From assembly GCA_902785695.1 (NCBI GenBank), contig CACZZQ010000017.1:1-56091 (forward strand): a stretch of DNA of 56,091 nucleotides, read 5' to 3'. This DNA is from an uncultured Prevotellaceae bacterium (GTDB lineage Bacteria; Bacteroidota; Bacteroidia; Bacteroidales; Bacteroidaceae). The notes under the pieces are model-generated. The model saw only the letters and a program-made list of their open reading frames with translations. It was not told the origin of the DNA and made no database searches. The position numbers and the translations under genes are program-made. Shown piece by piece: positions 1 through 9,175 of this stretch. Numbering within the stretch: position 1 is the stretch's first letter; every line of letters starts with the position of its first letter.

Positions 1-516
1 CAGACGGGGTTCCAGCTTCTCTATCGTCACGCCCAACTGACCGTTGTATATCATGCGCGCCCGCTCGTAGAGGTTCTCATGGAACAGCGCAATCTGGTCA
101 GGGGCAACGGGACAGGTCGCGTTATTCAGGCTTGAATCATGGAGCTGTCCCCTTGACTCTGGAAAGAGTTCCCCGCGACACACGATCTTCACCGACTGTC
201 CGTCGGCTCCCACGAAGGCCATCAGCGTCTGCGGCATCTCGCCGGCTCCGCGTCGTACGGCATCAGCCTCGTCGGGTCCCGTCAGGTTGTTCACCTCCAG
301 CAGCACCAGTCCGTTGTATGCTTTCGTTACGCGCTCCCCATTGCGGTTCTCCTGTTCCTGTGCAAAGCAGATGCGCGGCAGTTCGTTGGCACTGCCCGAC
401 AAACCAGCAATTTTTCCGTCAATATCTCTAATAGTATCGGCCAATTGCTGAAGGTCCATCGTGCGCAGTGTCTCCTTGTTTCGATAGTTTCTGATGATGG
501 TTATACGTGTACTCAT
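1..516 (-). CDS. BT4734-type primase/VirE N-terminal protein, 3' part outside window
   Basis: The ATG is at 514-516 and the reading frame stays open to base 1, giving 172 visible residues that begin MSTRITIIRNYRNKET. The pattern of a short basic start, a helix (LQQLADTIRDIDGK), a strand ending in PRICFAQE, then YNGLVLLEVNNL and LMAFVGADGQSVKIVCRGE resembles the BT4734-like N-terminal domain (VirE_N) found at the front of Bacteroidota mobile-element primases. The family is usually linked to DNA replication of integrated elements. A -7 box lies 25 bases upstream and a large composite palindrome lies beyond it. A second, different primase-like gene sits at 40387-42792. Family assignment is from pattern memory; the catalytic part is not visible. 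Confidence 0.7.
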   Translation of the reverse strand, partial: MSTRITIIRNYRNKETLRTMDLQQLADTIRDIDGKIAGLSGSANELPRICFAQEQENRNGERVTKAYNGLVLLEVNNLTGPDEADAVRRGAGEMPQTLMAFVGADGQSVKIVCRGELFPESRGQLHDSSLNNATCPVAPDQIALFHENLYERARMIYNGQLGVTIEKLEPRL

Positions 517-541
517 AATAGATATGTAATAGAATTGATTA

Positions 542-549
542 CAAAGTTA
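542..549 (-). promoter_or_regulatory. -7 box for the 1-516 gene
   Basis: The minus strand reads TAACTTTG, the Bacteroidota sigma-ABfr -7 consensus TAnnTTTG, 25 bases before the ATG. It lies between the gene and the composite palindrome starting at 588, so the palindrome is just upstream of this promoter. Confidence 0.6.
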
Positions 550-587
550 CACATTTTTTTTGAATATACAAAGAAAAATAATACAAA

Positions 588-973
588 AAATAGGTCAAGC
601 CTTCATGTTAGCAGTTATCTCATTGATTATTAATATATTAACCCATGAAGGCTTGCTTTTTAAGCCTTCATGTAGCCTTCATATAGCCTTCATACTCAAA
701 TTAAGTCACTCAGCACAAGTAAGCGTGCCATTTACAATGCAGAAGTAAGCCACTTATGAAAAAAAGTAAGCCACTTATAAAAAAAAGTAAGCCACTTATA
801 AAAAAAAGTAAGCCACTTATAAAAAAAAGTAAGCCACTTACAACGAATAAATGGCATCTATGACGTGACTGAAATTACATGAAGGCTATATGAAGGCTTA
901 AAAGGCAAGCCTTCATATACTAATCGCCTAATATTCAAATGATTAGGTAAGTATATGAAGGCTTGACCTATTT
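588..973. repeat. Composite palindromic element A
   Basis: This gene-free stretch is one large imperfect inverted repeat. The left arm (588-693) and right arm (879-973) both start, read inward, with AAATAGGTCAAGCCTTCAT, continue with about 36 AT-rich bases, then ATGAAGGCTTG and runs of AAGCCTTCAT. The word GCCTTCAT or its complement occurs nine times. Each arm can also fold on itself, because CAAGCCTTCATG pairs with CATGAAGGCTTG in the left arm. The centre holds five 21-bp tandem repeats. The element sits between a primase-like gene start and the 3' end of an outer-membrane protein gene. It has no coding capacity that I would believe. Confidence 0.85.
745..841. repeat. Five tandem 21-bp repeats inside element A
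   Basis: The word GTAAGCCACTTA starts at 745, 766, 787, 808 and 829, an exact 21-base period. Each unit ends in a run of seven or eight A bases, except the last, which is truncated. Spacing close to two helical turns and A-tract phasing would give a bent, iteron-like stretch. It lies in the loop between the two arms of element A. Confidence 0.9.
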
Positions 974-989
974 TTCAACAAAAAATTTG

Positions 990-3962
990 TCAGAATCTCA
1001 TAGGACCTCCGAAGCCACCGCCTCCACGGTTGCCTCCACCACGGTTACCACCACGGCCTCCACCGAAACCACCGCCCATTCCAGGCCCCATACCGCCCAT
1101 ACCACGCATCTGCTGACGGGCTGCCTTGGTGCCAAAGAGGTTCAAGCGATAGTTCACACGCAGCATCACGTAACTGGTGATGGCGTTGTACTCGATATCA
1201 CTACGCGAGAAGGCACTGACCATACGTGTGAAGTTGGACTGCTGATGAAGCAGGTCGTAGAATTCCAAGCGCACTGAGAGAGGCTTGCCCTGCAGGAAGC
1301 TCTGAGCAATCTGAGCATTCCAAATCAGCTCATCGGTGTTGGCAGCAGCATCGGCAAAACCACGACGGCTAGCCATTCCCAAGTTTGTTGTGAACTGCGT
1401 GCCCCAAGGTGCATTGATGGTTGTATTGAAACCATAGTTAAAGCTCCATGTATTCAGGTTAGAATTAGTCTGAAGGGCATTCGAGTTATGGTTATAATCC
1501 ACGCTACCGTTGAGCTCCACCTCAAACCAGTCGTTGCGGTAGCTAAAGCCTAAACGCTCACGCAGGGTTGTGGCTTTGGTAGTAGACTTTGTTGTAGTCA
1601 AACTGGTACCATCGTAGAAATAACCCACGTTGTTGCTGTAGTTCACGCCTGTCTCAGTGTTCACATTGAAGTAACCTAATGTATCAAGAGCTACGTTGTA
1701 CATCACGCTACCTCCTGCGCTCCACTGTCCGTTGATATTCACAGGCTGTGACTTGGTTCCACCAGTTGCTGCTACATACTCCGTTCTCTGAGCAATGCTG
1801 TTGCTTGTAGTCGAGAAGTTCAGATTGGCATTGATGAACTGCGAGTGGCTCTCAATGAAATTGTTGAAACGCAGGTTAAGTCTTTGTGTGAACGAGGGCT
1901 TCAAGCCTGCATTACCAGTACGTTCGTTCAGGGGGTCTGTATTATCCTTAATCTCAAGCAGGTCGGTCATTGAAGGCTGACTGCTGTTGCCACGATACTC
2001 CAAACGCAGCTGACCGCGGTCACCAATTCGATAGCGCAGGTTGGCAGTAGGACTCCAGTTGATGACGGTACGGGTGGTGTCGATCTTGTTACCCAAATAT
2101 TCCTGATGGAACTTCGACAACTGCGGCTTAATCTGTACACCAATGTTGAAATCAAATTTCTCACGGATAAAGCGCAGCATGATCTCAGCTGTATGTGTGT
2201 AATTCCTGTAATTCGAATAGCGTCCCAACGTATCATTCTCAAAATCCGTATAGTTTCTTCCACCCAGACGATCAAAGACAGCATCCCACTGACGATATTC
2301 CGGGAAGACATCAGTCATCGAAACACGGCGTGTAGGATCGTCAAGTCTCCAGAAGTCATAGGTATTACGGTCACTCTTTGTATAGCTGTACTGGAACTGA
2401 TAGCTGAACTGCAAGAATGTAGCCTTGGCTATCGGCTCGCTATAGGTAGCCTGAAGACTATAGTCATAATTCTTCTGAGGTGTTACATTGTAGCGGTTTG
2501 TCTGAGTAGAGTCACCAGTAAGTGTCTTGTAAAGCCTGATAAGACTCTGCGAGAACTGTTCAGAGTCACCATCGCTATAGTTAGCTGTTGCTCTCAATGT
2601 AATATTTCTTCCCGTGTTGCTCAGTTTACGATTAACCTGCAGAGTCGTTCCTATACGTTTGGAGTCGCTGTAGTTCATGCCACCATTGGTACGTTTGTTC
2701 ACCACAAGTGAGTCGCCCAGCATATTGTTAACCATATCCAAGATACTACGATTCGACACGTAGTCGTAGGGATCGGCAGTGAATGTACCCGACTCTGAGC
2801 GCGACTGCCCGTCGTTGGTGTTATAGCTCCATGTGGGGCGCATACTGATATTCCAAGCCGTATCGGGTGTCCATTCAACACGTCCCTGGGCACTCCAGCT
2901 GTTAGAACGAGAGAAGTTCTGGTTCTGCGACTCAGAGAAGCGACCTGCTGGGTTCATGAAGTTTTCAGAAGATGTGCGCGACCATGTATCACCGTCACGA
3001 TGATTCCACGTTACAGAACCGTCGAGCAGGATAACGTCAGTCTTCTCATAGTTGAAGTTCACCATCGCCATCTTGGAAGCCTGCAAGCCACTGCGGCCTC
3101 CACCGCCGAAACGACCTCCGAAGCCACCGCCGCCAAAGCCCATATCATTAACATTGTTGGCATTGAGCATCGACATGATACGTGTATTATCCTTCATCAC
3201 TGCACCAAATGCACGACCTGTATAACGATTTTCCGTTCCCACACCAGCATCCACGTTGGCAAACATACCACGGTTCATACCTGCCTTCAAGCCAAAGTCG
3301 AGCACGGTGGTCTCATTACCATCGTCAATACCTGTAATACGGCTCAGGTCGCTCTTCTCATCATAAGTTTTGATACGCTCCACGATACTGGTAGGCAGGT
3401 TTTTCATTGCCGTCTGCGTGTCGCCAGTCATAAACTCCTTACCGTCAACCTTAATCTTCTTCACCGTCTTACCATTGATAGTGATAGTACCGTCATCGCT
3501 GACCTGTGCACCAGGCAGACGCTTCACCAATTCCTCAACGACAGACCCCTCTGGAGTCTTATACGCGCCTGCGTTATATATTACGGTGTCACCCTTTGAA
3601 TAGACACGGGCCATATTCTTCACCACCTCAGCACCTTTCAGCATCACGGCATCCACCTTCAGCGACATTGTCCCAAGATCTGCGGGCTTACCCTCCATTG
3701 TGAGGTTTTTATACGTTGTCTTGTATCCCACATACGTCACACGGACAATATACTTACCATCCGCAGGGGCTGTTAGCGAGAACTGTCCGTTCATGTTAGT
3801 CACTGCATGAGACACCGAGGTACTGTCGGCTTTCAACAACGATACAGTAGCCTGAATGACACCCTCGTTGGCTTCATCAACCACTTTACCCGAAATTGTT
3901 CGCTGTGCTTGCATTGAAAAGGCCGAAAGAACGACGGCCATCAGAAGTAAAATACGCTTCAT
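990..3962 (-). CDS. Outer-membrane beta-barrel protein (TonB-receptor-like, OMP_b-brl_3 type)
   Basis: A 990-residue protein starting at MKRILLLMAVVLSAFSMQAQ, a clear signal peptide; an upstream in-frame Met at 4028 would hide it, so 3962 is preferred. Residues about 20-105 form a carboxypeptidase-regulatory-like domain (RTISGKVVDEANEGVIQATV), followed by a plug-like region (VEELVKRLPGAQVSDDGTI, TINGKTVKKIKVDGKEF) and a long aromatic-rich barrel of the OMP_b-brl_3 type. Two glycine-rich segments stand out: one after NVNDMGFGGGG in a barrel loop and one forming the last 35 residues (GMGG, GGGR and GGNRGG repeats). No SusD partner is adjacent. The ligand cannot be predicted. Confidence 0.85.
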   Translation of the reverse strand: MKRILLLMAVVLSAFSMQAQRTISGKVVDEANEGVIQATVSLLKADSTSVSHAVTNMNGQFSLTAPADGKYIVRVTYVGYKTTYKNLTMEGKPADLGTMSLKVDAVMLKGAEVVKNMARVYSKGDTVIYNAGAYKTPEGSVVEELVKRLPGAQVSDDGTITINGKTVKKIKVDGKEFMTGDTQTAMKNLPTSIVERIKTYDEKSDLSRITGIDDGNETTVLDFGLKAGMNRGMFANVDAGVGTENRYTGRAFGAVMKDNTRIMSMLNANNVNDMGFGGGGFGGRFGGGGRSGLQASKMAMVNFNYEKTDVILLDGSVTWNHRDGDTWSRTSSENFMNPAGRFSESQNQNFSRSNSWSAQGRVEWTPDTAWNISMRPTWSYNTNDGQSRSESGTFTADPYDYVSNRSILDMVNNMLGDSLVVNKRTNGGMNYSDSKRIGTTLQVNRKLSNTGRNITLRATANYSDGDSEQFSQSLIRLYKTLTGDSTQTNRYNVTPQKNYDYSLQATYSEPIAKATFLQFSYQFQYSYTKSDRNTYDFWRLDDPTRRVSMTDVFPEYRQWDAVFDRLGGRNYTDFENDTLGRYSNYRNYTHTAEIMLRFIREKFDFNIGVQIKPQLSKFHQEYLGNKIDTTRTVINWSPTANLRYRIGDRGQLRLEYRGNSSQPSMTDLLEIKDNTDPLNERTGNAGLKPSFTQRLNLRFNNFIESHSQFINANLNFSTTSNSIAQRTEYVAATGGTKSQPVNINGQWSAGGSVMYNVALDTLGYFNVNTETGVNYSNNVGYFYDGTSLTTTKSTTKATTLRERLGFSYRNDWFEVELNGSVDYNHNSNALQTNSNLNTWSFNYGFNTTINAPWGTQFTTNLGMASRRGFADAAANTDELIWNAQIAQSFLQGKPLSVRLEFYDLLHQQSNFTRMVSAFSRSDIEYNAITSYVMLRVNYRLNLFGTKAARQQMRGMGGMGPGMGGGFGGGRGGNRGGGNRGGGGFGGPMRF

Positions 3963-4101
3963 ATTTTGTTTTTTTATGATTTCAACTGATAGTATGACGC
4001 GGTGACGAAATAAAAGTTTAATATACACTATTATTTTTTTATATCACCGATTCTTTAATTTCTTTAACGTATCAGTTCTTTCCTAACTTAGGAAAAAATA
4101 G

Positions 4102-4109
4102 TAACTTTG
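4102..4109 (+). promoter_or_regulatory. -7 box for dnaB
   Basis: TAACTTTG followed by CA, the Bacteroidota -7 consensus, 20 bases before the dnaB ATG. No convincing TTTG -33 box is seen at the usual 19-20 base spacing. Confidence 0.6.
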
Positions 4110-4129
4110 CACATTCAAAATCATACTAT

Positions 4130-5689
4130 ATGGCCGAACAAAATACATCCCGACGCAGACAACCCCGACAGCAGCAGCCTGTTGACAACACATACGCCCA
4201 CCTTCAGCCACAGGCATTGGAAGTGGAGCGGGCCGTGATAGGCGCACTACTGATTGACAAGGATGCCTATTCCATTGTCTGCGAGATTCTGAAGCCGGAA
4301 AGCTTCTATGAGCCTCGCAATAAAATCATCTACGAGGCCATCCAACAGTTGTCGATGAACGAGCAACCCGTTGATGTGCTTACGGTTGTTGACCAACTGT
4401 CGAAGAGCGGACAACTGGAAGAAGTAGGAGGTCCTGCTTATATTGCCGACATATCGTCGCATGTCGTTTCATCGGCACATATCGACTATCACTCTCGCAT
4501 CGTGGCTCAGAAATACCTGGCCAGACAGCTCATACAGTTTGCCAGTGATGTAGAGACCAAGGCATTCGACGAGACCATCAACATAGACGAACTGATGCAG
4601 CACGCAGAAGGCGCACTGTTTGAGATTTCCCAGAAGAACCTGAAAAAGGACTACACGCAAATTGACCCCGTGGTAGCCCAAGCCGTAAAGGTGATTCAGG
4701 AAGCGGCAAAGAACAAAGACGGATTGACGGGTATCTCCAGCGGCTATCATGGATTGGATGACAAGACGAGTGGCTGGCAGCCTTCTGATCTTGTTATCAT
4801 CGCCGGTCGCCCTGCCATGGGTAAGACAGCCTTCGCATTGTCGATGGCCAAGAACATCGCTGCCGACAACCAAGTGCCAATGGCGTTTTTCTCGCTTGAA
4901 ATGTCAAACCAGCAGTTGGTCAACCGTTTGATTTCCAACGCTTGTGAGATTGACAGTAAAAAGATTCTCAACGGACAATTGCAGCCAGACGAATGGGACA
5001 GGTTGGACAAGAGAATCAACAACCTGTTAGGTGCACCGTTATACGTAGATGACACTCCGGGTCTTTCCGTATTTGAATTGCGTACAAAGGCACGCCGACT
5101 GGTACGCGAGCATGGTGTCAAGATAATCATGATTGACTACCTGCAGCTGATGAATGCCAACGGTATGCGATTCTCAAGCCGTCAGGAAGAGGTGTCTACC
5201 ATCAGCCGCTCGCTGAAGGGACTCGCTAAAGAGCTCGACATTCCCATCCTGGCTCTATCGCAATTGAATCGTGGTGTAGAGAATCGAGAAGGTTTGGAAG
5301 GCAAACGCCCGCAGTTGAGCGACCTGCGTGAGTCGGGTGCCATAGAACAGGATGCCGATATGGTGCTCTTCGTACACCGTCCAGAGTATTACCGCATCTT
5401 CCAGGATGACAAAGGACGCGACCTGCACGGTATGGCAGAAATCATTATTGCAAAGCATCGTAAGGGTGCCACTGGCGATGTGTTGTTGACTTTCCGAGGT
5501 GAATACACGCGATTTGAGAACCCTGAGGACGGACGACTGGATGCACATCAGCCGCAGAATGGTGGAGAAATCATCAGTTCAAAGGTGAATGGCGACAGTC
5601 AGATGAACGGTTCAATGCCTGACGATTACGACCCATTCGGCAGTGGAATGCCCATTCCACCACCATCGAACGGCCCCATGCCTTTCTAA
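4130..5689 (+). CDS. dnaB: Replicative DNA helicase DnaB
   Basis: 519 residues, slightly longer than typical DnaB because of polar tails at both ends. The DnaB N-terminal helical domain covers about residues 25-125 (LEVERAVIGALLIDKDAY) and the RecA-like helicase domain about 195-460. The Walker A motif GRPAMGKTAF is near residue 225, Walker B IIMIDYLQLM near 335, and the arginine-rich end LTFRGEYTRFENP is typical. It is the hexameric 5'-3' helicase that unwinds the replication fork and recruits primase. It has its own -7 box and is followed by phoH with a separate promoter. The C-terminal tail is rich in Pro, Asn and Gly and is probably disordered. Confidence 0.96.
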   Translation: MAEQNTSRRRQPRQQQPVDNTYAHLQPQALEVERAVIGALLIDKDAYSIVCEILKPESFYEPRNKIIYEAIQQLSMNEQPVDVLTVVDQLSKSGQLEEVGGPAYIADISSHVVSSAHIDYHSRIVAQKYLARQLIQFASDVETKAFDETINIDELMQHAEGALFEISQKNLKKDYTQIDPVVAQAVKVIQEAAKNKDGLTGISSGYHGLDDKTSGWQPSDLVIIAGRPAMGKTAFALSMAKNIAADNQVPMAFFSLEMSNQQLVNRLISNACEIDSKKILNGQLQPDEWDRLDKRINNLLGAPLYVDDTPGLSVFELRTKARRLVREHGVKIIMIDYLQLMNANGMRFSSRQEEVSTISRSLKGLAKELDIPILALSQLNRGVENREGLEGKRPQLSDLRESGAIEQDADMVLFVHRPEYYRIFQDDKGRDLHGMAEIIIAKHRKGATGDVLLTFRGEYTRFENPEDGRLDAHQPQNGGEIISSKVNGDSQMNGSMPDDYDPFGSGMPIPPPSNGPMPF

Positions 5690-5748
5690 TTACACCTCTG
5701 CTTTGACAAAATATTGCATTTTGATAGAGTTATTCGAAAATAATATTG

Positions 5749-5756
5749 TAACTTTG
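5749..5756 (+). promoter_or_regulatory. -7 box for phoH operon
   Basis: TAACTTTG followed by CA, 27 bases before the proposed TTG start of phoH. It probably drives phoH-purC and the genes behind them. Confidence 0.6.
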
Positions 5757-5783
5757 CACACGAAAAAAACTGTTTAGATTGTT

Positions 5784-6755
5784 TTGATAGAGAAGCATCT
5801 TGTATTAGAAGATATTGACCCCGTCATGTTTATGGGGGTGGGGAACGTGCATTTACAGATGTTACGTGCACTATATCCCAAACTGCGCATCATAGCCCGT
5901 GATAATGTGATTCGTATTATGGGCGATGAAGAGCAAATGGCTGCGTTTGAAGAGAGTACTGAGAAGATGCGCCTACACGTCTTGAAGTTCAATTATATCA
6001 CTGAAGAAGACATCCTTGACATCGTAAAAGGTAAGCGCACGCATACAGAAGTACCAGATGATGTAGTGGTCTATTCCATCTCCGGCCGGCCAATCAAAGC
6101 ACGCAGTGAGAACCAGCAACGACTCATCGATGCCTATCAGCAGAACGATATGGTGTTTGCTGTAGGGCCTGCAGGAACAGGAAAGACTTACCTGTCTATT
6201 GCATTGGCAGTCAAAGCATTAAAAGAGAAAACGGCAAAGAAGATTATTCTTAGTCGTCCTGCTGTTGAGGCGGGTGAGAAGCTTGGATTCCTGCCTGGCG
6301 ACATGAAGGACAAGATAGATCCATACCTACAGCCGCTCTACGATGCACTGGAAGACATGATACCACAGGTAAAACTGCAGGACATGATGGAAAAGCACAT
6401 CATACAGATAGCACCGCTGGCCTTTATGCGAGGTCGCACACTAAGCGACGCGGTGGTCATCTTAGACGAAGCACAGAACACCACCCCAGCCCAGATACGT
6501 ATGTTCCTGACCCGTATGGGATGGAACACCAAGATGATTATCACGGGCGACATGACGCAGATTGACCTGCCCAGATCTCAGAAAAGCGGACTCATAGAGG
6601 CCCTGCATATATTAAATAATGTGGAGGGCATCGGTGTGGTAAATCTGAACGGGAAGGATATCGTGCGCCATAAACTGGTGACCCGCATCGTCAATGCATA
6701 CGAAAGTTACGACAAAGAATATAACAACAACAATGAAAGCATTAACAAAGACTGA
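5784..6755 (+). CDS. phoH: PhoH-family ATPase
   Basis: 323 residues. A KH-like N-terminal region (about 10-110) precedes the PhoH P-loop domain with Walker [11 protein letters not shown] near residue 129 and Walker [10 protein letters not shown] near 223. The segment [20 protein letters not shown] is highly typical of the family, which is linked to RNA metabolism. The conserved N-terminus ([14 protein letters not shown]) requires a TTG start at 5784: a TAG stop at 5775-5777 closes the frame upstream and there is no ATG or GTG between. The 3' end overlaps purC by 23 bases in another frame, so the two are probably cotranscribed. Confidence 0.93.
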   Translation: MIEKHLVLEDIDPVMFMGVGNVHLQMLRALYPKLRIIARDNVIRIMGDEEQMAAFEESTEKMRLHVLKFNYITEEDILDIVKGKRTHTEVPDDVVVYSISGRPIKARSENQQRLIDAYQQNDMVFAVGPAGTGKTYLSIALAVKALKEKTAKKIILSRPAVEAGEKLGFLPGDMKDKIDPYLQPLYDALEDMIPQVKLQDMMEKHIIQIAPLAFMRGRTLSDAVVILDEAQNTTPAQIRMFLTRMGWNTKMIITGDMTQIDLPRSQKSGLIEALHILNNVEGIGVVNLNGKDIVRHKLVTRIVNAYESYDKEYNNNNESINKD

Positions 6756-7680
6756 CTTCAACTTCGAAGGACAGAAGAGCGTTTATCACGGAAAAGTCCG
6801 TGACGTGTACAACATCAACGATGACCTGATGGTGATGGTAGCCACCGACCGCATCTCAGCTTTCGACGTGGTATTGCCAAAGGGAATCCCCTTCAAGGGA
6901 CAGGTTCTGAACCAGATTGCAGCCCAGTTCCTGGATGCTACAACCGACATCTGCCCTAACTGGAAACTGGCTACCCCAGACCCAATGGTAACCGTAGGTC
7001 TGAAGTGCGAGGGTTTCCGCGTAGAGATGATTATCCGCTCTATCCTCACCGGTTCTGCTTGGCGTGAGTATAAGAACGGTTGTCGCGAACTCTGTGGTGT
7101 TAAGCTGCCCGATGGCATGAAGGAGAACGAGCGTTTCCCAGAGCCCATCATCACGCCTACGACAAAGGCTGACGAGGGTCATGACATGAACATCTCAAAG
7201 GAAGAGATCATTGCTCAGGGCATTGTTTCTGCTGAGGACTATGCCATCATGGAAGACTACACCCGCAAGATTTTTGCCCGTGGACAGGAGATTGCCGCAA
7301 AGCGTGGCCTGATTCTCGTTGACACGAAGTATGAATTTGGCAAACGCGATGGTAAGGTGTACCTCATCGATGAGATTCACACCCCCGACTCAAGCCGCTA
7401 TTTCTATGCTGAGGGCTACGAAGAGAAGTTGGCAAAGGGCGAGCCTCAGAAACAGCTTTCAAAGGAGTTCGTACGTCAGTGGCTCATTGAGCACAACTTC
7501 ATGAACGAGCCAGGACAGACGATGCCTGAGATTACGGACGAGTATGCTGAAAGCGTTTCAGAGCGCTACATCGAGCTCTACGAGCACATCACTGGTACCA
7601 AGTTCGACAAGGCTACTGAGACTGGCGACATCGCAGCACGTATCGAAAAAAATGTTTCAGACTATCTGAAAACCAGATAA
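6733..7680 (+). CDS. purC: SAICAR synthase (phosphoribosylaminoimidazole-succinocarboxamide synthase)
   Basis: 315 residues, the longer form common in Bacteroidota. It ligates aspartate to CAIR with ATP in purine biosynthesis. Typical motifs are GKVRDVYNI near the start, [35 protein letters not shown] and [11 protein letters not shown]. The ATG at 6733 fits the family; an in-frame ATG at 6694 lies deep inside phoH and is not used. The gene overlaps phoH by 23 bases and its stop codon abuts the next ATG directly, so phoH-purC-menG is a tight operon. purM lies 3.4 kb downstream on the same strand. Confidence 0.96.
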   Translation: MKALTKTDFNFEGQKSVYHGKVRDVYNINDDLMVMVATDRISAFDVVLPKGIPFKGQVLNQIAAQFLDATTDICPNWKLATPDPMVTVGLKCEGFRVEMIIRSILTGSAWREYKNGCRELCGVKLPDGMKENERFPEPIITPTTKADEGHDMNISKEEIIAQGIVSAEDYAIMEDYTRKIFARGQEIAAKRGLILVDTKYEFGKRDGKVYLIDEIHTPDSSRYFYAEGYEEKLAKGEPQKQLSKEFVRQWLIEHNFMNEPGQTMPEITDEYAESVSERYIELYEHITGTKFDKATETGDIAARIEKNVSDYLKTR

Positions 7681-8412
7681 ATGTACAAACAGGAAGAGAT
7701 AAAACCCTATCACGAGGGTGAGAAAGCGCAGCAGGTGGAGCAGATGTTTGATAACATCGCTCCCACTTACGACACGCTGAACCACCGTCTCTCGTGGGAT
7801 ATCGACAAGGGATGGCGAAAGAAGGCCATCAGGCAACTAACGCCCCACAAGCCCCAGACGATGCTCGACATCGCTACGGGGACGGGCGACTTTGCCATTC
7901 TGTCGGCTCAGATGCTACGGCCCAAGAAATTAATAGGTGCCGACATCAGCGAGGGAATGATGGAGATAGGCCGGAGGAAAGTGAAACAGTTAGGACTGCA
8001 AGACACCATCTCCTTTGCCAAAGAAGACTGTCTGAATCTGAGCTACGCTGACAATACCTTCGATGCCATCACAGCAGCATTCGGCATCCGCAACTTTGCC
8101 AACCTGGACAAGGGACTGAGCGAGATGTGTCGCGTGCTGAAGCCTGGCGGACATCTTAGCATCGTGGAACTCACCACGCCTGTCAGTTTCCCCATGAAAC
8201 AACTCTTCCATATCTACTCTCATACAGTGCTGCCTGTCTACGGACGTATGATATCCAAAGACACCAGCGCTTATTCGTATCTGACAAAGACCATTGAGGC
8301 CTTCCCTCAAGGTGAGATGATGCAAGAGATACTGCATCAGGCAGGCTTCAAAGAGGCTACTTTCAAACGGCTTACTTTTGGTATCTGCACAATGTATTTC
8401 GCAACAAAATAA
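7681..8412 (+). CDS. menG: Demethylmenaquinone methyltransferase (UbiE/MenG)
   Basis: 243 residues of the UbiE/COQ5 family. It methylates demethylmenaquinone with S-adenosylmethionine in the last step of menaquinone synthesis, the respiratory quinone expected in this phylum. The SAM motif [12 protein letters not shown] is near residue 62; [21 protein letters not shown] near the start, AFGIRNF and [13 protein letters not shown] are family signatures. The ATG follows the purC stop with no gap, so translation is probably coupled. aroE starts nine bases behind it; both serve chorismate-derived pathways. Confidence 0.95.
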   Translation: MYKQEEIKPYHEGEKAQQVEQMFDNIAPTYDTLNHRLSWDIDKGWRKKAIRQLTPHKPQTMLDIATGTGDFAILSAQMLRPKKLIGADISEGMMEIGRRKVKQLGLQDTISFAKEDCLNLSYADNTFDAITAAFGIRNFANLDKGLSEMCRVLKPGGHLSIVELTTPVSFPMKQLFHIYSHTVLPVYGRMISKDTSAYSYLTKTIEAFPQGEMMQEILHQAGFKEATFKRLTFGICTMYFATK

Positions 8413-8421
8413 TCGACTGTT

Positions 8422-9168
8422 ATGGACAAGTACGGACTTATTGGCTTCCCACTGGGGCATTCGTTCTCTATCAACTACTTCAACCAGAAGTTTGCAGATG
8501 AGGGAATCAATGCCAAGTACATGAACTTTGAGATTCCATCTATTGAGGCACTCGCAGAAGTGCTCGACTCAAATCCAGAACTGAAGGGTCTTAACGTAAC
8601 GATTCCCTACAAACAAAAAGTCATGGAGTTTCTGGATCAGATTAGTCCTGAAGCCCGTGCCATCGGTGCTGTCAACGTCATCAAGGTGACCCATAAAGGA
8701 AAGGAAATCATACTAAAAGGATTCAACTCTGATGTCATCGGCTTCACGCAAAGTATTGAACCCATGCTGGAACCATATCATAAGAAAGCACTGATATTGG
8801 GAACAGGAGGCGCATCAAAGGCTATTGACTACGGATTGAAGGCCTTGGGACTTGAGACGGTGTTCGTAAGTAGATATCGTCGTCCGGAAACCATCTGTTA
8901 TGACGACATCACACCAGAAGCGGTGGAAGAATACAACGTCATTGTAAACTGCACTCCACTTGGTATGTTCCCCAAGACAGAAGAATGTCCACAGCTTCCC
9001 TATGAGGCAATGGATGAAAAAAACATACTCTATGACCTTATTTACAACCCCGATGAAACAATGTTCATGAAAAAGGGAGCCAGGTATGGTGCCAATGTGA
9101 AGAACGGATTGGAGATGTTGTTGCTGCAGGCATTCGCATCGTGGGAGTTCTGGAACGGAAAAGAGTAA
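8422..9168 (+). CDS. aroE: Shikimate dehydrogenase
   Basis: 248 residues. It reduces 3-dehydroshikimate to shikimate with NADPH on the route to chorismate. The substrate-binding start GLIGFPLGHSFS, NVTIPYKQKVMEF (about residues 58-70, with the catalytic lysine in PYKQ), the dinucleotide loop LGTGGASKA (about 126-134), NCTPLGMFP and YDLIYNPDETMFM are all present. The length is at the short end of the family, as in other Bacteroidota. It is nine bases behind menG and eight bases before the TPM gene. Confidence 0.95.
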   Translation: MDKYGLIGFPLGHSFSINYFNQKFADEGINAKYMNFEIPSIEALAEVLDSNPELKGLNVTIPYKQKVMEFLDQISPEARAIGAVNVIKVTHKGKEIILKGFNSDVIGFTQSIEPMLEPYHKKALILGTGGASKAIDYGLKALGLETVFVSRYRRPETICYDDITPEAVEEYNVIVNCTPLGMFPKTEECPQLPYEAMDEKNILYDLIYNPDETMFMKKGARYGANVKNGLEMLLLQAFASWEFWNGKE

Positions 9169-9175
9169 CAAACAA

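Noticed and set aside
745-841. CRISPR-like regular repeats
   Set aside because: The period is 21 bases with only A-tracts between the 12-base cores; there are no unique spacers and no cas genes.
963-1277. Thr/His-rich 104-residue reading frame on the plus strand
   Set aside because: It is the antisense of the Gly-rich end of the outer-membrane protein gene; its composition reflects GGN codons read backwards.
2106-2711. 201-residue plus-strand reading frame inside the outer-membrane gene
   Set aside because: Antisense shadow of a strongly supported gene, with no promoter or family resemblance.
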